Shown here: piece after piece, positions 1-12,590 of the stretch
How the letters are laid out: every line of letters begins with the position of its first letter
Position numbering within the stretch: the first letter of the stretch is position 1
NCBI RefSeq assembly: GCF_022682495.2
Contig: NC_071388.1
Location: forward strand, 175,613,622-175,677,621
From: Desmodus rotundus
Taxonomy: Eukaryota; Chordata; Mammalia; Chiroptera; Phyllostomidae
DNA: 64,000 nucleotides
Direction of reading: 5' to 3'
Made by a program: the position numbers and the translations under genes
The notes under the pieces: generated by a model
What the model saw: the letters and a program-made list of their open reading frames with translations, nothing else
Told to the model about the DNA's origin: nothing
Database searches by the model: none

Positions 1-827
1 TTTAGAAAATATTAAATTTTCTCTCTATTGATGTCTTCTTTATCTTTCTAGTATAATATATAAATCTATTTAGAACATCTTCATCTTGCACTTAGTGTCA
101 TTTCATAATACAAGTACCTTAAATATCTTTTATCATTATTTAGTTATCGCAAGTTCAGCTACCGTGTGGATCGTGTGCTGGTTACTCAGTTATATGGTTA
201 TGGTATATAATATCATCTGTGTAAATGCAGTCTTAAGTTTCTCATAATGTAACAAAGGACAAAGACACGCATTAGAGTGGTTGATCAGAAAGATTTACAA
301 CTAAAATGGTTTTGATAGATAATAAGTATTGAAGTAAATAAAGATGACATAAACAGAACCAAAGTATGATTGAAATGAAGTATTATTTGGAATTCGAAAT
401 ATGGAGATATAGTATGCATGCCATATGAAACTCATCATTTGATGTTCTTCTCATTAGAATATGAATGTCATTTATCAAATAAGAAATCAAACCAACCAAA
501 GCAAGTTATTTTAAATTAAATTTTAGAGTGTTACATTTTGCCAATAGTTTGGTTTACTAATAAACTGAGATTTATTCTTTCACGTGTTTATTTACCACCT
601 TGGGTTGACCAACTAAGAGGGAGGGACCAGGTTATTTTAAGTTCTGAGGACACAGTCACGGACTGAACTGAGAGATTGTACCTGTTTTCATGGACTTTTA
701 TTGCAGTGTGACAACTTCATAGTAAGAGACGTATACAGAGTGATAACGTCACATCAAAAAAATCAGTTACATTAATAGCAGCAAAATAATAGCAAAAAAA
801 GACGTTCTCTCTGTTGATAAATGACTG
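1..827. other. AT-rich stretch, nothing recognised
   Basis: No repeat, exon or coding frame recognised. The composition is AT-rich with scattered short A and T runs. Confidence 0.5.
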
Positions 828-1271
828 TTAATAACAACAATGAGAAGGAATTTTGTGGAGGTTATTTGCCTCATTGATTTCAGATACCTTTCCCACCTTT
901 TCTTGGTTCCACTGTGTTTTACAAGGAGACTGATTACTGCAGGTTCCAACTGGGACCAGCAAGAATAAGGCATTAGTGGTAGATTGGGAGGTGGGGGAAA
1001 GGGAAATCCACAATATCCTGTCTCGGATACCCCCGGCAGGTGCTCTATGGTCTGTGGCTCCAGCTGCCAACGAGAATGCATTCCTGCAGAGGTTCATCTG
1101 TCTTCTGGCAGCCCCTCCTAGCATATATCCCCCAGCTCTGGAAAGTTCTTCGAGGCTTCTTAGACTAGGTTCTACCTCCATCTTTTGTTCCTTCAGCCCT
1201 ATGACTGCTAACTGTTCCTTTGTTGCCAACACAGGAGTGTCCTGACCACTCTGCCTTGTCACTTTTCCCAC
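828..1271 (-). other. GC-richer block with a 147-codon open frame, probably transposon-derived
   Basis: This block is clearly richer in G and C than its surroundings. On the minus strand it has a 147-codon open frame, the longest in the window, and a second minus-strand frame (1165-1380) overlaps its upstream part. The translation has no domain, signal peptide or membrane segment that I recognise. The minus-strand text feels like a mammal-wide old repeat, but I cannot name the family. I treat the frame as chance opening in GC-richer DNA, not a gene. Confidence 0.3.
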
Positions 1272-2304
1272 CCTGCATCACCAGTTTCTTGAATTCATGT
1301 TCTTCTTTTAAAATCCAAGAGTTTTTAATGATGCCTACAAAAGCTTGGAAAATAGAAGTTATTGGTAAATTTACCCACAATTATCAGGAGAAGCTGATAA
1401 CTTTTTAAATACCTATTTGTTTTTAGGACTTTCAAAATAATAATTGTTGTATAGCATGCTTGAGGATATGTCAACAAATTCTTACAAGAGAAACTGAGGT
1501 CAAAATCCCCATTTAGAAGAGAAATCATAAGCAGTACCTGTATTAGAGAGTCAATACATTGCTTCACTTTGTTTTAACCATGCAAGAAGAATTTCTAATT
1601 TCTTTTAAAATGCATTTGATTATAATACAAGTTACTGGTCTTGCCCACACAGAATGCTACTTACATTAAAATAAGCCCATGTAAATACACTAGTGAAGTT
1701 TACATTAAATGGGATATCGTGGTATAAATCCCCAAAATTTCCTCCAGACAGAGATACTATTTAGTACAACTTTAACATATAATAAGAAATTTAAAGTAAA
1801 ACACGATAAAATATTATAAATTGAAAGATATTCCAATTATAATTTTGTCTGGGCCCTGTTACTTAATCACTGTGTATACATTTGATATCTGGTATATTTT
1901 TCTCTTTGTGACAAAAAAGCATAAAGAAAAAGATGAATGGGGTAATAAATAAGGAACTCCAAAACAAATTGTATTTTATGTAACTCATTCTATATTTGTC
2001 AGTTTTAAAGCTACAAATAGGATATGCAACATGTGTGAGTACTTTTTATGTTTGTTTAATTTTTCTAATGTTTTTATTGACTTGTAGAGCTAAACTTCTT
2101 TATTATTTTAGCATTAACATAGATTCTAATAATATATAGTTTTAGTAATTAGCAACTAATTGAAATAGCAAATCAATGAGAACATAAAAATACAGAAACA
2201 TGTTATTTTCATCAACAGGATGAGTTATCATTGATTTCAATCATGCAATAAATAGGTGATTATTTTCTCAGTGAAAGTTTAACATTAAAAATTGTGTGAC
2301 TTAC
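1272..2304. other. AT-rich stretch, nothing recognised
   Basis: No identifiable repeat or exon. AT-rich with short homopolymer runs. Confidence 0.5.
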
Positions 2305-2580
2305 ACATGACTGGTGGGAATGCAAAATGAAAGGCATTTTGGCAAAACTAGAAGCATCATATAGTTAACATTTTTTAGTAGACTCACTTCTAAAAATTCT
2401 AAAAGCACTTTGTTAAAATATAATAAGCTATTAATTGTTGCTGTACTATTAGTAATAACAAAGATGGAAAGCAACACAACATGTTAACCAGTTAGGGGCT
2501 AGTCAACAAACCTTGGTGGATTCTCAAGAACCAGTACAAAGTGCTCTAAAAAACTGAAAAAAATATATTTTACATGGTGC
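2305..2580 (+). mobile_element. possible decayed L1 ORF2 3'-part fragment
   Basis: It begins with ACTGGTGGGAATGCAAAATG, close to the well-known L1 ORF2 text for the 'tggtgggaatgtaaaatgg' region. It continues with faint similarity (aaaggcattttggcaaaac, then later gatggaaagcaacac). Divergence is high, so only the first 100 bases are reasonably supported. Confidence 0.4.
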
Positions 2581-2585
2581 TTTGG

Positions 2586-2790
2586 CAGTGATTTTCAACT
2601 AGGAATGACTGTACCCATCCAGAAAGAGAAGATATCTGAAAAGATATTTGATTCTCAAAACTTGGAGTTCCTACTGACATCCAGTTGGTAGAGGCCATGG
2701 ATGATATTAATTATGTTACAATGCACAAGGCAGCCTCCAAAACAGAATTTTCCAACCCCAAATATCAATTGTGCCAAGGTTGAAACACTC
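2586..2790 (+). mobile_element. MER5A-like non-autonomous hAT element
   Basis: The left end CAGTGATTTTCAAC and right end GGTTGAAACACT form the imperfect terminal inverted repeats typical of MER5A (consensus ends CAGTGGTTCTCAACC). Internal landmarks match too: GACATCCAGTTGGTAGAGGC, acaatgcacaaggcagcc and ccccaaatatcaattgtgcc. The length of about 205 bases is slightly above the usual ~190. MER5A is an ancient eutherian element without coding capacity. No clean 8-base target duplication is visible, as expected for its age. Confidence 0.8.
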
Positions 2791-4875
2791 TTTACTATGA
2801 TATTAATACCAGAACAAACCTTTTAATAAAAAATATCAGGGAAGAAAGTGATGTGCAGTATTTTACTGTTATATACGTACATGGACACTTTTTAAAAAAG
2901 AAGAACAATTTATAAATTTAAATACATAAAATGTTGAATTGGAGAGAAGAAAATAGACAGACATAGTAGGGATAAAGCCAACATTCTTTGAACAGTCCTT
3001 TATTCCACTGAAATGTAAAAAAAGCAATCTTCAAAGGATGAAATAAAAATTCAAAATTACATTATATATGATATGTTAGAATTTACTTTTCAGAAATAAT
3101 TTATCCAGAAAGAGTGTGCCTTTTGCCTGATAGATTAGGAGATAATAGAGAAAACACTGGTTATCATGATCAAAGACAGCATATTATTTTCTGCTATTAT
3201 TATTTTTAGGGAGATTTAGGAGTTAAACAGAAGATGTTGAGGTCATCAAAAGGAATGGGAAATTTTATAGAGCTATGATTCAGAGAGGAAATAGGGAGGG
3301 AATAGAAAAAAGAAAGATGGTAACTTTCTTCTTAAGAAAGAAGGAAGAAGTATACTTCTTTCTCATGGTACATGGTGACATAGAGGAAAAATGAAGATAC
3401 AAGGACATTTTGAGGTGGGGAGGCTGGGAAATGAGTAACCATCCTTGTCAGGTGAACCTAATTTTTTTAGATAATTTATTGAATGTGAGGGGTGTTGGGA
3501 TGAGATTATGAATGTAACTAATGTGCAATGAATGAGAACTGTGGATCCAGATATATTTTATAAGTCAATTTGAACAAAAGACAAAAGAACTTCAAGTTCT
3601 GAGAATTCTTGCAATATACCCTAAGGAAATCTGAATAGCATCAACATGTATCTCTCACAGCCAATAGAGCATCTACTTAAACTCTACACAGGGAAAGATG
3701 GATGGAGACATTATATTACCTTATTGCCCACACTACTTTGATTATGTTCCTAATACCAACCTTCCCTACTTCTTTACTATTTGTTTAGAAAATTGTTTTT
3801 TCTAAACAATTATATGAAACAGTACATTTATATGAAACAGAAACCCAAGAGCATATGACTATGTTGAATATATAATTGTTTTTAGTATAATTATATAGCA
3901 ATCATGAAATAATATATAGTGCTAGGTGAAAAATATGAGCACGTGTTGCAGCATTTACATTTACACAAATATTTCTGATAAATAGGAAAATTGAAAGACT
4001 TCATAGTAATTCCTCCCCTTTTTTTTGGAGTTCATCTATCTGTTAAAGTACAAATTAATAGGAATAATGGACTATGTAAAATTTTCCCAGAAAGTTATTT
4101 CATCAAAGCAAAATGTTCAAACTTGTTATTTTTGGTGGTGGTTGTTGTTCATCATAGTTGGTAATGATGCTTGCAAAACAGTTGAATTAAAAGTTGTAAT
4201 TTTGCCACTAGATCACTAGATGGTATGCAGTTTCTGTAAGGAAATTTGAACTAGGGAGTGTGTGCAACGTTGGCTTTGTTCTCCAATACCAGTGCTGACT
4301 TCATTCATACAATTGTACTCAGTGTCCCCCAAGTTATTATATTAGTGCTGCAGAATATTTTTAAGAAAGATTATAAAATACTCTATTATAATGTCATAAA
4401 ATAATGGTTTCCCAACCCAGATATTTAATTATATATTAAAACATAATGTTTTGTTTATAATTTATAGTATATTATCATGTCTACCATGTTAAATAATAAA
4501 AATGTTATACTGTAAGGTACCTAAAAACATTGATTTTAGATTTGCTAGTTCTTCAAATACTACAGAATATCATTAGATTAATATTGAAAACTGGTGTCCA
4601 ATATTAGAGTACACTTTTCATAATAGGTATTCTCCAGGCTAAATAATCCCAGATTCTCATAATAAAAGTTCCAGACCATTCATCACTTAGCTGAACTACG
4701 TTGTTTAATGTTTTAAGCTTACTAAAATACTAAGGAAAGTGAGCAATCAATAATAAATGAGCCTATCCAAAATAAAAAGTAACTGCATAGTTGTAAACAT
4801 CACTAAATATATTGCAAAATATAACACATTAAATAAATCAACACAACTATAATTTTAAAATATTTTGCAAAGTCT
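2791..4875. other. AT-rich stretch, no repeat family recognised
   Basis: About 2 kb of AT-rich DNA with no recognised gene or repeat apart from a small hairpin at 3781-3809. A 64-codon frame at 4025-4219 has no recognisable features and is considered chance. Confidence 0.45.
3781..3809. repeat. perfect 12-base inverted repeat (hairpin)
   Basis: Arm TTGTTTAGAAAA (3781-3792) and arm TTTTCTAAACAA (3798-3809) are exact reverse complements separated by a 5-base loop. Just downstream a short direct repeat, TATATGAAACAG, occurs twice (from about 3811 and 3829). Confidence 0.8.
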
Positions 4876-5082
4876 CTTTTTTAAAGATTTTACTTATTTA
4901 TTTCAGAGGAAGGAGAAGGGAGAGAAAAAGAGAGGGAGAGAAACATTGATTGGCTGCCTCTCACATGTCCCCAACTAGGGTCCTGGCCCACAACCCAGGC
5001 ATGTGCCCTGACTGGGAATCGAACCATTCATCTTTTGGTTCAAAGGCTGGAACTCAATCCACTGAGCCACACCAGCCAGGGA
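4876..5082 (-). mobile_element. VES-type tRNA-derived SINE (reverse), intact target duplication
   Basis: Read on the minus strand this is a full-length VES SINE. It has a CCCTGGCTGGTGTGGCTCAG head, an A-box region (complement of 5059-5071), a B-box region (complement of GACTGGGAATCGAACC, 5010-5025), a CT-rich 3' part and an AT-rich tail at the plus-strand left end. The 9-base target duplication GCAAAGTCT flanks it at 4867-4875 and 5083-5091, showing L1-type target-primed insertion. VES copies are transcribed by RNA polymerase III and mobilised by L1 proteins. Confidence 0.93.
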
Positions 5083-5369
5083 GCAAAGTCTTTTTATAGA
5101 GATAGAATATTTCTGTTCTCATTCAACACCTATAGTGCCAATGTGAGCAATTTGCATAGATATTTTGTTTCTGTTAATTGTATAAAATGCCTTTGATATG
5201 CAGAAATTATTTGGAGCATAATATCTAAAAAATTTAAACTTAAATTTTAAATTCTATTACTAATTTGAAAATAATTAACTATAGAGAATATCTGGTATTG
5301 GTATTAACCCTTAAAATGGATTTTTCTTTTGTCATTCATTAACAGACCCTTGTTTGGACTTCTGATTTC

Positions 5370-7084
5370 ATCCAAGATGGTGTGGCCACATTCTTCCCAG
5401 TTCTCTCTTACAACCAACAAAGTGAGAGTGCTGGGTATAATACAACCAATAAGTGTAGGAAAACCCTGACGGGTAGAGGATAAGGGTGGACAGCCTAGGG
5501 ACTTTGGGACTTGAGAAATGCCATAAGGATAAGTGTCCTGTCTCCCACATCCACTGAACAGGGTCCTATGCAGATTCCCAACCCAGAACTGCCAAAGGTA
5601 GAGACAAAAGAGCTCCAAGAAAAGCCTGTTTCTCCTGGGCCAAAGACTGGGACAAGGGTGCCCTAAAACAGCAAACTCTGTTGGCAACACTCATCCTACC
5701 GTAGTCAGAGCACCAGTGTAGAGCCGTACCTCCTTCCTGGTAGTTTCAGTAGAGCTGAGTGAGGAAGTGTTCTTTCCCCCAAACCAGCGGCCAGTGAAAA
5801 CAGGAGCTCTTGCTGCTGTTCTCCTGTCCAGCAGTGTCAGTGGGGCGAAACACGAAGGCGATCTTCTATCCCGTCTCTGGCAGGAGCAGGCAGCACTCCA
5901 ATTCCCCTGTCAAGATAGTGTCAGTATTGCTGAAGAGAGCTATCTTCCAATGCTTGCCCCGTGGAAGCAAGTGGTTCCTTGATTTCTTTGCAAGGATAGT
6001 GTCAGCGGGGTGCACCGAAAAGCTAAACCTCTGCCCCATCCACACTTAACCTAAACACAGTAAGACTTAACAGGCCAAGATCAGGTATGGCCAGACGCTA
6101 CTCAATTTCACTATTCCTTAAGTAGTGCCCATGGGCCCCTGGAGGGACCTGATATAATTCGGCATCTGGCATTAACTAAGAACAAAATAGTCTGAGAATG
6201 GGCTAGTGGAATTGTGATTACATTTATGCCTTTCCCTATGTCAAAGAGGCTCAGTAACACTCTGGGAGAACTGACCTATGGCCCCAGTCCTGTAGAAAGA
6301 AAGCAATGTGATTCATCCCTCTCCCTGGAGCAGCCGGGCACAGTGGGGAACTGAGCTTACATCGCCCACGTGGAAGCAACAGGCTGTTCCCCACTTTCAC
6401 TGGGCGTTGTCAGAAGGGCAAAAGGAGAAGCTCAATGTCCATCCTGCTCACTGTTATAATGTCACTGAGCATTTCAGTTTTTCTGGAAAGATGTCAGTAT
6501 GACCCAGAGGGAAGCTGATCTTATAAACAGATTTAGCCTTCCTATTGCACTTCATTAGGGAAAACTGACTGCCAAAAAATAAAAACAAGGAAGCAAAAAA
6601 AAAAAAAACACTGCTAAAAAGAATCCTAGAGTTCAGAATCAGAGCCTCACAATCTAGTAACCAAAATGGTCATGATACAATCAAAAACACTTGTCACAAA
6701 AGAAACAGGAAAAGTCACAACACGAATGAGAAAAGAAAATACACAGACAATAGCTGAGATGAAATAGGTTAGAATTATCTTATCGGGATTTTGTAGAAAC
6801 CCTCTTAAAAATGCTTTACCAAGCAGTATATATTTCTCTTGAAATAAATTTCCAAAAAGAAAAAAATTTCAGCAAAATAATCAATAAAAAAGAAACATAT
6901 AGAAAAATTTAGAGAACTAAAAAATGCAGTAAGTGAAATTAAAGAAAAAAAACTCTCACTGGACAGACAGGCTCAATAATAGAGAAGTAATCAAAAAAGG
7001 ATGTAATTAGTAAACTTGAGGATAGATGAATAGAAATTATCTTTTCTGAACAACTTGAAGAATAAAATGCCAAAACACATTGTC
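5370..7084 (+). mobile_element. L1 5' UTR and start of ORF1 (decayed)
   Basis: The left part is GC-richer and carries TCCAAGATGGTGTGGCCA, the kind of start seen in mammalian L1 5' UTRs. It also holds internal repeats of a unit like ATAGTGTCAGCGGGG (around 5835, 5918, 5995). From about 6600 the text becomes A-rich and follows the old L1 ORF1 leader region: ttcagaatcagagcctcaca, gatacaatcaaaaacact, then gaaattaaagaaa and aggatagatgaatagaaatt. Many stops and indels make it non-functional. The right edge touches the target duplication of the solo LTR at 7085. Frames in this stretch (e.g. 5304-5690 minus, 5767-6049 plus) are not genes. Confidence 0.6.
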
Positions 7085-7091
7085 ATTAATT

Positions 7092-7920
7092 GGGGGGGGG
7101 GCTCTACCCGCAGGGCCCCTCCCCCCACCCTGACCACCACGGATGAGAATAAGTCTACCAAAACATGATCTGCCTGGGGAGGAAAGGTGGCCGATCTCTC
7201 AAAGGAGAAGGGCCAAGAGCCTTTTCCTCAATGGGCTTTTATTGGGTTCAATTTGCACAGGAATACAGGTAAAGCTCATCATCAATCATTGTCAGGCAGT
7301 AAGGATCAAACAATAGATAACAAAGAACTCTGAGGGCTTATTCTGAGTCAGGGTCAGTTAGCTAATGGGCTATAAGACTTTGGGAAACAAACTCATTTCA
7401 GGCTTGGACCCTTATCATTTAAATTGAGGATATTAGCAAAGCAGGTTTCACAGGATTTTATGCATTTTTTTCTTAGGCCTGATTTCCCCTGGGAACCTGC
7501 CCTTTCCAGCACAGGGCTGCACCCAGCTCTGGCATTATTTCAGGCTTAAGTCGAGCAGGAGAAGTAAGGCAGCCATGAGATTAGGAGACTTCTTGCAGAC
7601 AGAATGAGGACTCAGGCTATGTCAAAGCCGAGGGGCAAGGGTCCATCACCCCCTTTTTCTATAGCTCCCCAAGTCCTTCCCTGAGGGCTTCTTTGTGACC
7701 ATGCCTGTCTTAGGTCATCCCTCCCTTGAGGAATCTTACCCGTCATTGGCTAACTGGTCAAGCTCAGGGCCAAGCAGGGTAAAGTAAAGTGGGCAGAGGT
7801 GGCGCCCCTGCCAGGGAGATAACCTTTGTCTCCTTAGTGGCTTATGGTCCCAAGGTCTCTGACTCAGCCTTAACCATGGGGTGTTACAGCTTCTGAAACC
7901 AGGCAGGGAGGTTCCCAGTG
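7092..7920 (-). mobile_element. solo LTR, ERV2-like family (copy A, reverse)
   Basis: On the minus strand this 829-base block aligns along its whole length, by eye, with the LTR at 19834-20644. Shared landmarks include GGGAACCNCCCTGCCTGGTT, AGGCTGAGTCAGAG, CCAATGACGGGTAAGA, GCCTGAGTCCTCATTCTGTC and the polyadenylation signal AATAAAAGCCC (complement at 7235-7243). The 7-base direct repeat ATTAATT flanks it at 7085-7091 and 7921-7927. The expected TG...CA ends are not intact: the minus-strand 5' end reads CACTGGGAACC, and the other end is a run of G (7092-7100). No internal retroviral sequence lies beside it, so it is a recombined solo LTR. Confidence 0.85.
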
Positions 7921-7927
7921 ATTAATT

Positions 7928-8322
7928 TTATAAAAACCAAAGTAAAAAAAATCAAAAATAACCTGCATACATTCAACCACCAGTGTGGTAACTGTGTAAG
8001 AAGCAGCTGTCCAGGCTGGGGATGGGAAACAGCTGGGAAAGATCCCTAATGCTGTTGCATTTGCTGACTTCTTTGCTGCAGATACTTTTATAATGGCTGA
8101 CTTCAAGCTACCTCACTGAATGGTGAGATGGGAAGAGATGAGAACAATTGTTTTGCACAATATGGTATAAGCCAGCTCTAGCACACAGATGCAAAAAATT
8201 TGCTTTTAACTATACATTCTGCACCCTTAGTTATGACATGTATACTTTTCTCCCCTAATTCAGCATCTTAAATTGTATTTGTTTATCTGTACTAAATCCA
8301 GTCTTGGTCAGTTCATGATACT

Positions 8323-8324
<2 letters not shown>
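7928..8324. other. no feature recognised
   Basis: Includes part of a minus-strand 78-codon frame that runs into the LTR. The frame is not considered coding. Confidence 0.4.

Positions 8325-8367
<43 letters not shown>
8325..8367. repeat. (AT)n microsatellite
   Basis: About 21 uninterrupted AT units. Confidence 0.97.
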
Positions 8368-8368
<1 letters not shown>

Positions 8369-11300
8369 TAAAATACATATTTCCCCATGAAAGGGAAAAA
8401 CAAATTGTATTTAGTGTAATTGAAAGAATCATTTCTTTTTACTAGGGAGTAAGATGAATGAATGAACTTCCTGAAATCTTTATACCTTGTCACATTTATT
8501 TGACTGGTTCACCATTTAATGAGTTATACTATATTTGAACCATTAAATGAAATAAATTATACTATATTTGTAACTTACCTAAATTTAACTTTAACTCCTA
8601 TTTAACACCTCTCTATCTATCTGTCTACACAAAAATACATGTACATATACATGCACATATATTTACTTTCGTAACTACAAAATTAGGAAGAATCTCTAAA
8701 TAAGTATTTTTGGGGGATTATAATATATAATTGAGAATTATGCCAAAATATTTTTTAGCATCATTTACTTCAAAACACTGGAAGATGCACTTAAAATTAG
8801 CTCATTAGTTTATCTTTCAAATTTTCTTTAGTAATATTTTTTAGTAGTAGATAATTCTTTGATAGGAACTATCAGAACTCTAATAAAAATATTTATTAAA
8901 CCAAAAATAATGCTTTCATATGATTAATAATTGCTACCCATTGGCAGTCATTTTTAATTAATTTGATATTTAATTCTAATTGTGTTTATTTTAGTAGTTG
9001 ATTTTTTTTTTACCCTGAGAAAAATGCTTCCAACCATATTGTTAATTTTCCAGCTGATTTTTTTAAGAGTAAAAGTTAATACAATTCTCTCTAGCTCTTT
9101 TCAACCCATCTTGTTCTCTGCAAATATGTGGTTAATTATTCTTTTACTGAGGGCTTTCTGTTTCCCATATAAAAACAGTGAGAATTTTAGAAAATTGTAT
9201 TTTGTTTTAAATTCTTTAGTACTCTAAAAATAAAGGGAACTAATCAGCTATTCTTAGTTGTTTATGCACATTTTTTCTAGTAATTCTTAGAGTTCAGATA
9301 TTCATGGGAATTTTGGCAGGATGGAGAGGCTAGCCAAATTATAAATTCTTGCTTTATTTATTTTTAAGTATACCTGAGCCCAGTTGGAAATAAATCTGGA
9401 TTGCTGACATGTAAGTGGTTTGGAGACTCAAGTGAAACTTTTCAATTTCATTTTCCTTTTAATTTCATGCTTAATTTCCAACACAAGGGTGATTAAATAT
9501 ATTTTTTCTTTATAAAGAAAACAGATCACTCTAGGTTTCCAAGAAAGCATCAATGAAAACAAGGGCATCAACATTTTCCATTAGTCAATCTAGTGCAGTA
9601 ATTTAAATTTTATCTCTCTGTAAATAGGTCTATAAAAGCTTGGTACCTATTAAGTTGTCTTCTTTCAAAATGTTGCCACGGGTTATATAAAAGAAATAAA
9701 AACAATGGGACATTTTTTTTTAATTGAGAATAATCTTTCTAGCTAAATAATTAGCACCTTGTTTCTAGGTTTTATTTCATGCTTAACTTTTCAAACAAAG
9801 TTCAGCTACTTTGTGACTTTTTTTTTAAATGACAATACTTGTAAGACTTTTTACACAAAAATAAAATTTTGCTTAAGAAGGGCTTAATATTCTTTTCAAC
9901 CAGTAAAAGTTGTGTGGAGCACGAACACTGTTTCATCCCCAGAACTCCACTGTGGTTTTGTTGTCAACACTGCATGAGGTTCAGAGGGAAAGAGAAAGTA
10001 CAGAGGAAACGTGACAAAATAGCAACAACCTGTGAATCTAGGTGAAGAATTCTCGGGGCTCTGTTATACCATATTTGCAACTTCTCTTAAGTTTTTTATT
10101 TAAGTACAGTTCCCTTCCAAATGAAAATAAAAATGATATTAAAAAATACTCATGCCATGTCTTTGACCCTAGCTCTAGATTTTGGGGATGTGTTGGTAGT
10201 AGGTTAAGATCAAGCATGAGGGGCATGGGCAAAACCTGACATATATGAACTTAACTGATCCAGCAATTTACTCAGACAATTCAGAGGAAGGCTCTCTGGG
10301 TCAGGATATATAAGTCATTTATCAGGATAAATTGTGTGATAAATTGGGGAATTCACAGAGAATTGACAAAAACTAATTTATCTAGGCAAACCTAGTTGTT
10401 TGATAAGTAGACCAGAGAAACCTGGGGAGCCCACAGAGCAATCAGACACGTGGGAGGCAGGGCAAACGTCAGGGAGCTCAGGAGCTGCTCAGAACCCCAG
10501 GTGATATCCTGGGTGCAATATCCCTCCTGTGCCCAGCTGCAATTTTGTTACTTGGGGGTATCCTCTTAAAATGCAGGAGTGATTAGCTTCTCTAAACACC
10601 AATTTCCACTGGGGGAAAAGAAGAATGACAATTCTGAATTAAATGAGTTCGGTAAAGATTAAAAGGTACATGCATGCCAGAACCTACCTGAGGCTCTAGA
10701 CTCTTAGAAGAGCACATGTATGTGGAAATTGTCTCTGCAAACATTGCATATGGGAAAAACCCAGTGGGCCTTGTGTTCCAAAGTCCCTTCGATGTAAAAC
10801 ACTTTCAAAAGATGTTTTATATTTTGGCATCTGAACTATTGTTTTATGCTAATTTTTAATTTATTGTTTCTGTTTTTAGAAGAGTTCAGTCATGGAATTT
10901 GAAAACAAGTCAAGATGCCTCTGAAAGATTTAGGGAAATTGTCATAATTTTAACCTTTATATATCTATTTTTAATGTGAGATGATAGACAAATGATCTAC
11001 CAGCATATGCTCAAGAGCTTTCATTTTTGTAATATCACTTTAAAATACTTTGCATATTCATACTCAGATATTAATATATCTTGAATATATTAACTTTTCT
11101 TTTGGACTTGTAGGACTAAACTATTGCCAAGTTGGGGAAAAAAGCAACCACTAACAAAACTGCATATTCTATAAAGGAAACAATAGCACTTATTTTAATA
11201 AATATTTTATAGCCTTAATTTAACTTGCCATATTGATTATATTTTATTAAAATAATATGTTTATAAAATTTCTCTACTCTTTTCTATCTCTGCCCATTGT

Positions 11301-12590
11301 CATGGTGAGTAGATTTACAATTTAAGGGTCATCAATTTGATATGTTCCTCCAAAAATCTCTTACTTAAGTATAACTAGGAAAAGAAGACAGTGGAAAATA
11401 AAAAAATGTACTTACAACAATGCATTTTGTGATTTCATATTTGTAGTTATTTTCTGATAGATTTGCTGTGAATATAGTTATTTAAAACAGGTCAGCTTAA
11501 ACCTGATTGTTCCGGCCTATAGGTACTTGACCATTGACCGTTGGCAGTTGCCTCTCTTCATGTGAGGACAGATAGGCTATGGATTTTATTAAGTGATAAC
11601 TACAGCCAAATATTTTCTAGCAAAGAGAGTAATTATGGCAAAAATAGATATGGCTTTATTATAAAACAGATTGCTGACAGTATATAACTACCATCAATTT
11701 CCATGGTGGTATTTTATGCACTGAAAATTCTGAGCACCAAATAGACTTAGTTTAGTTACTGTCTCTGCTGGCAAATAGGCGTATCTACCTGAAGGGCCGG
11801 GGTATTGTCCAAGAACATTGTGAAGTTGGATACTTATACAAAGTCAAACAAACCAAAGTAGACAAATTGCAAACGTCCACTGCTCGTACAGTTTAGCTTA
11901 TCAGATATTTGCCTAAGTTGTTGAGCTAACTGAAATAAATTGATAATGTAAGCTTTGTTACAATTTTACTTAACTTCACTTAAATATGTAAGTTAAGGTA
12001 GATTTGCTCAAGAGAGTGGAACTATAAAATTAGCCTTTATATATGAATGGGAAAATGTTTGTGAAGCAAAATGTACTTATGGTCTTTTAACCTGACTTTT
12101 TTTTACCTATACATTTCAAATATCTAGGTAATCCTATTCTGAAATTACTTACCAAAGTAAGTATAAACAAACTATGATTCCTGTTGGCATTATGAAAGTC
12201 CTGTTGCTCACTACAAATCTTGAATAAACTTTATAAAAAATAGAAAAAATAATTTTATAGAAAGTTATAGTTTATAACAAAAATTTTCAAGTAATTTAGA
12301 GTGACTAAATCTGAACAATGTCAAATTATTAAACATTTTTTGTTTTAGTGACTTTACTTTGTAAGTAATTCAAAGTGTAAATACTGTGTTTGTTTAATAA
12401 AATGTATTTGAAGTATTAAAGAATATAATGTATCAAATGGAAAGCAACATCAATAAAAATAAATGGCATGTTTTGTCAGAAGTTAAAATTGAATGAAATA
12501 AAGAAATGGTGTTGAAATCTATTTTGGAAAAACAGTGTTAGAGAAAGTTATTTTTAAACAGTTTAATGTGTGTTCTTTTTCTGGTCACTC
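8368..12590. other. AT-rich stretch, nothing recognised
   Basis: Over 4 kb without a repeat family I can name. One imperfect tandem duplication of about 30 bases sits at 8512-8571; both units contain the segment ATACTATATTTG. The 10240-10560 part is a little GC-richer, and 11760-11900 has several CpG dinucleotides, but I see no splice-site-bounded frame. Confidence 0.4.

Noticed and set aside
828..1271. Longest open frame (147 codons, minus) as a possible gene
   Set aside because: No recognisable domain, no promoter or splice context, and it lies on a GC-richer, repeat-like block.
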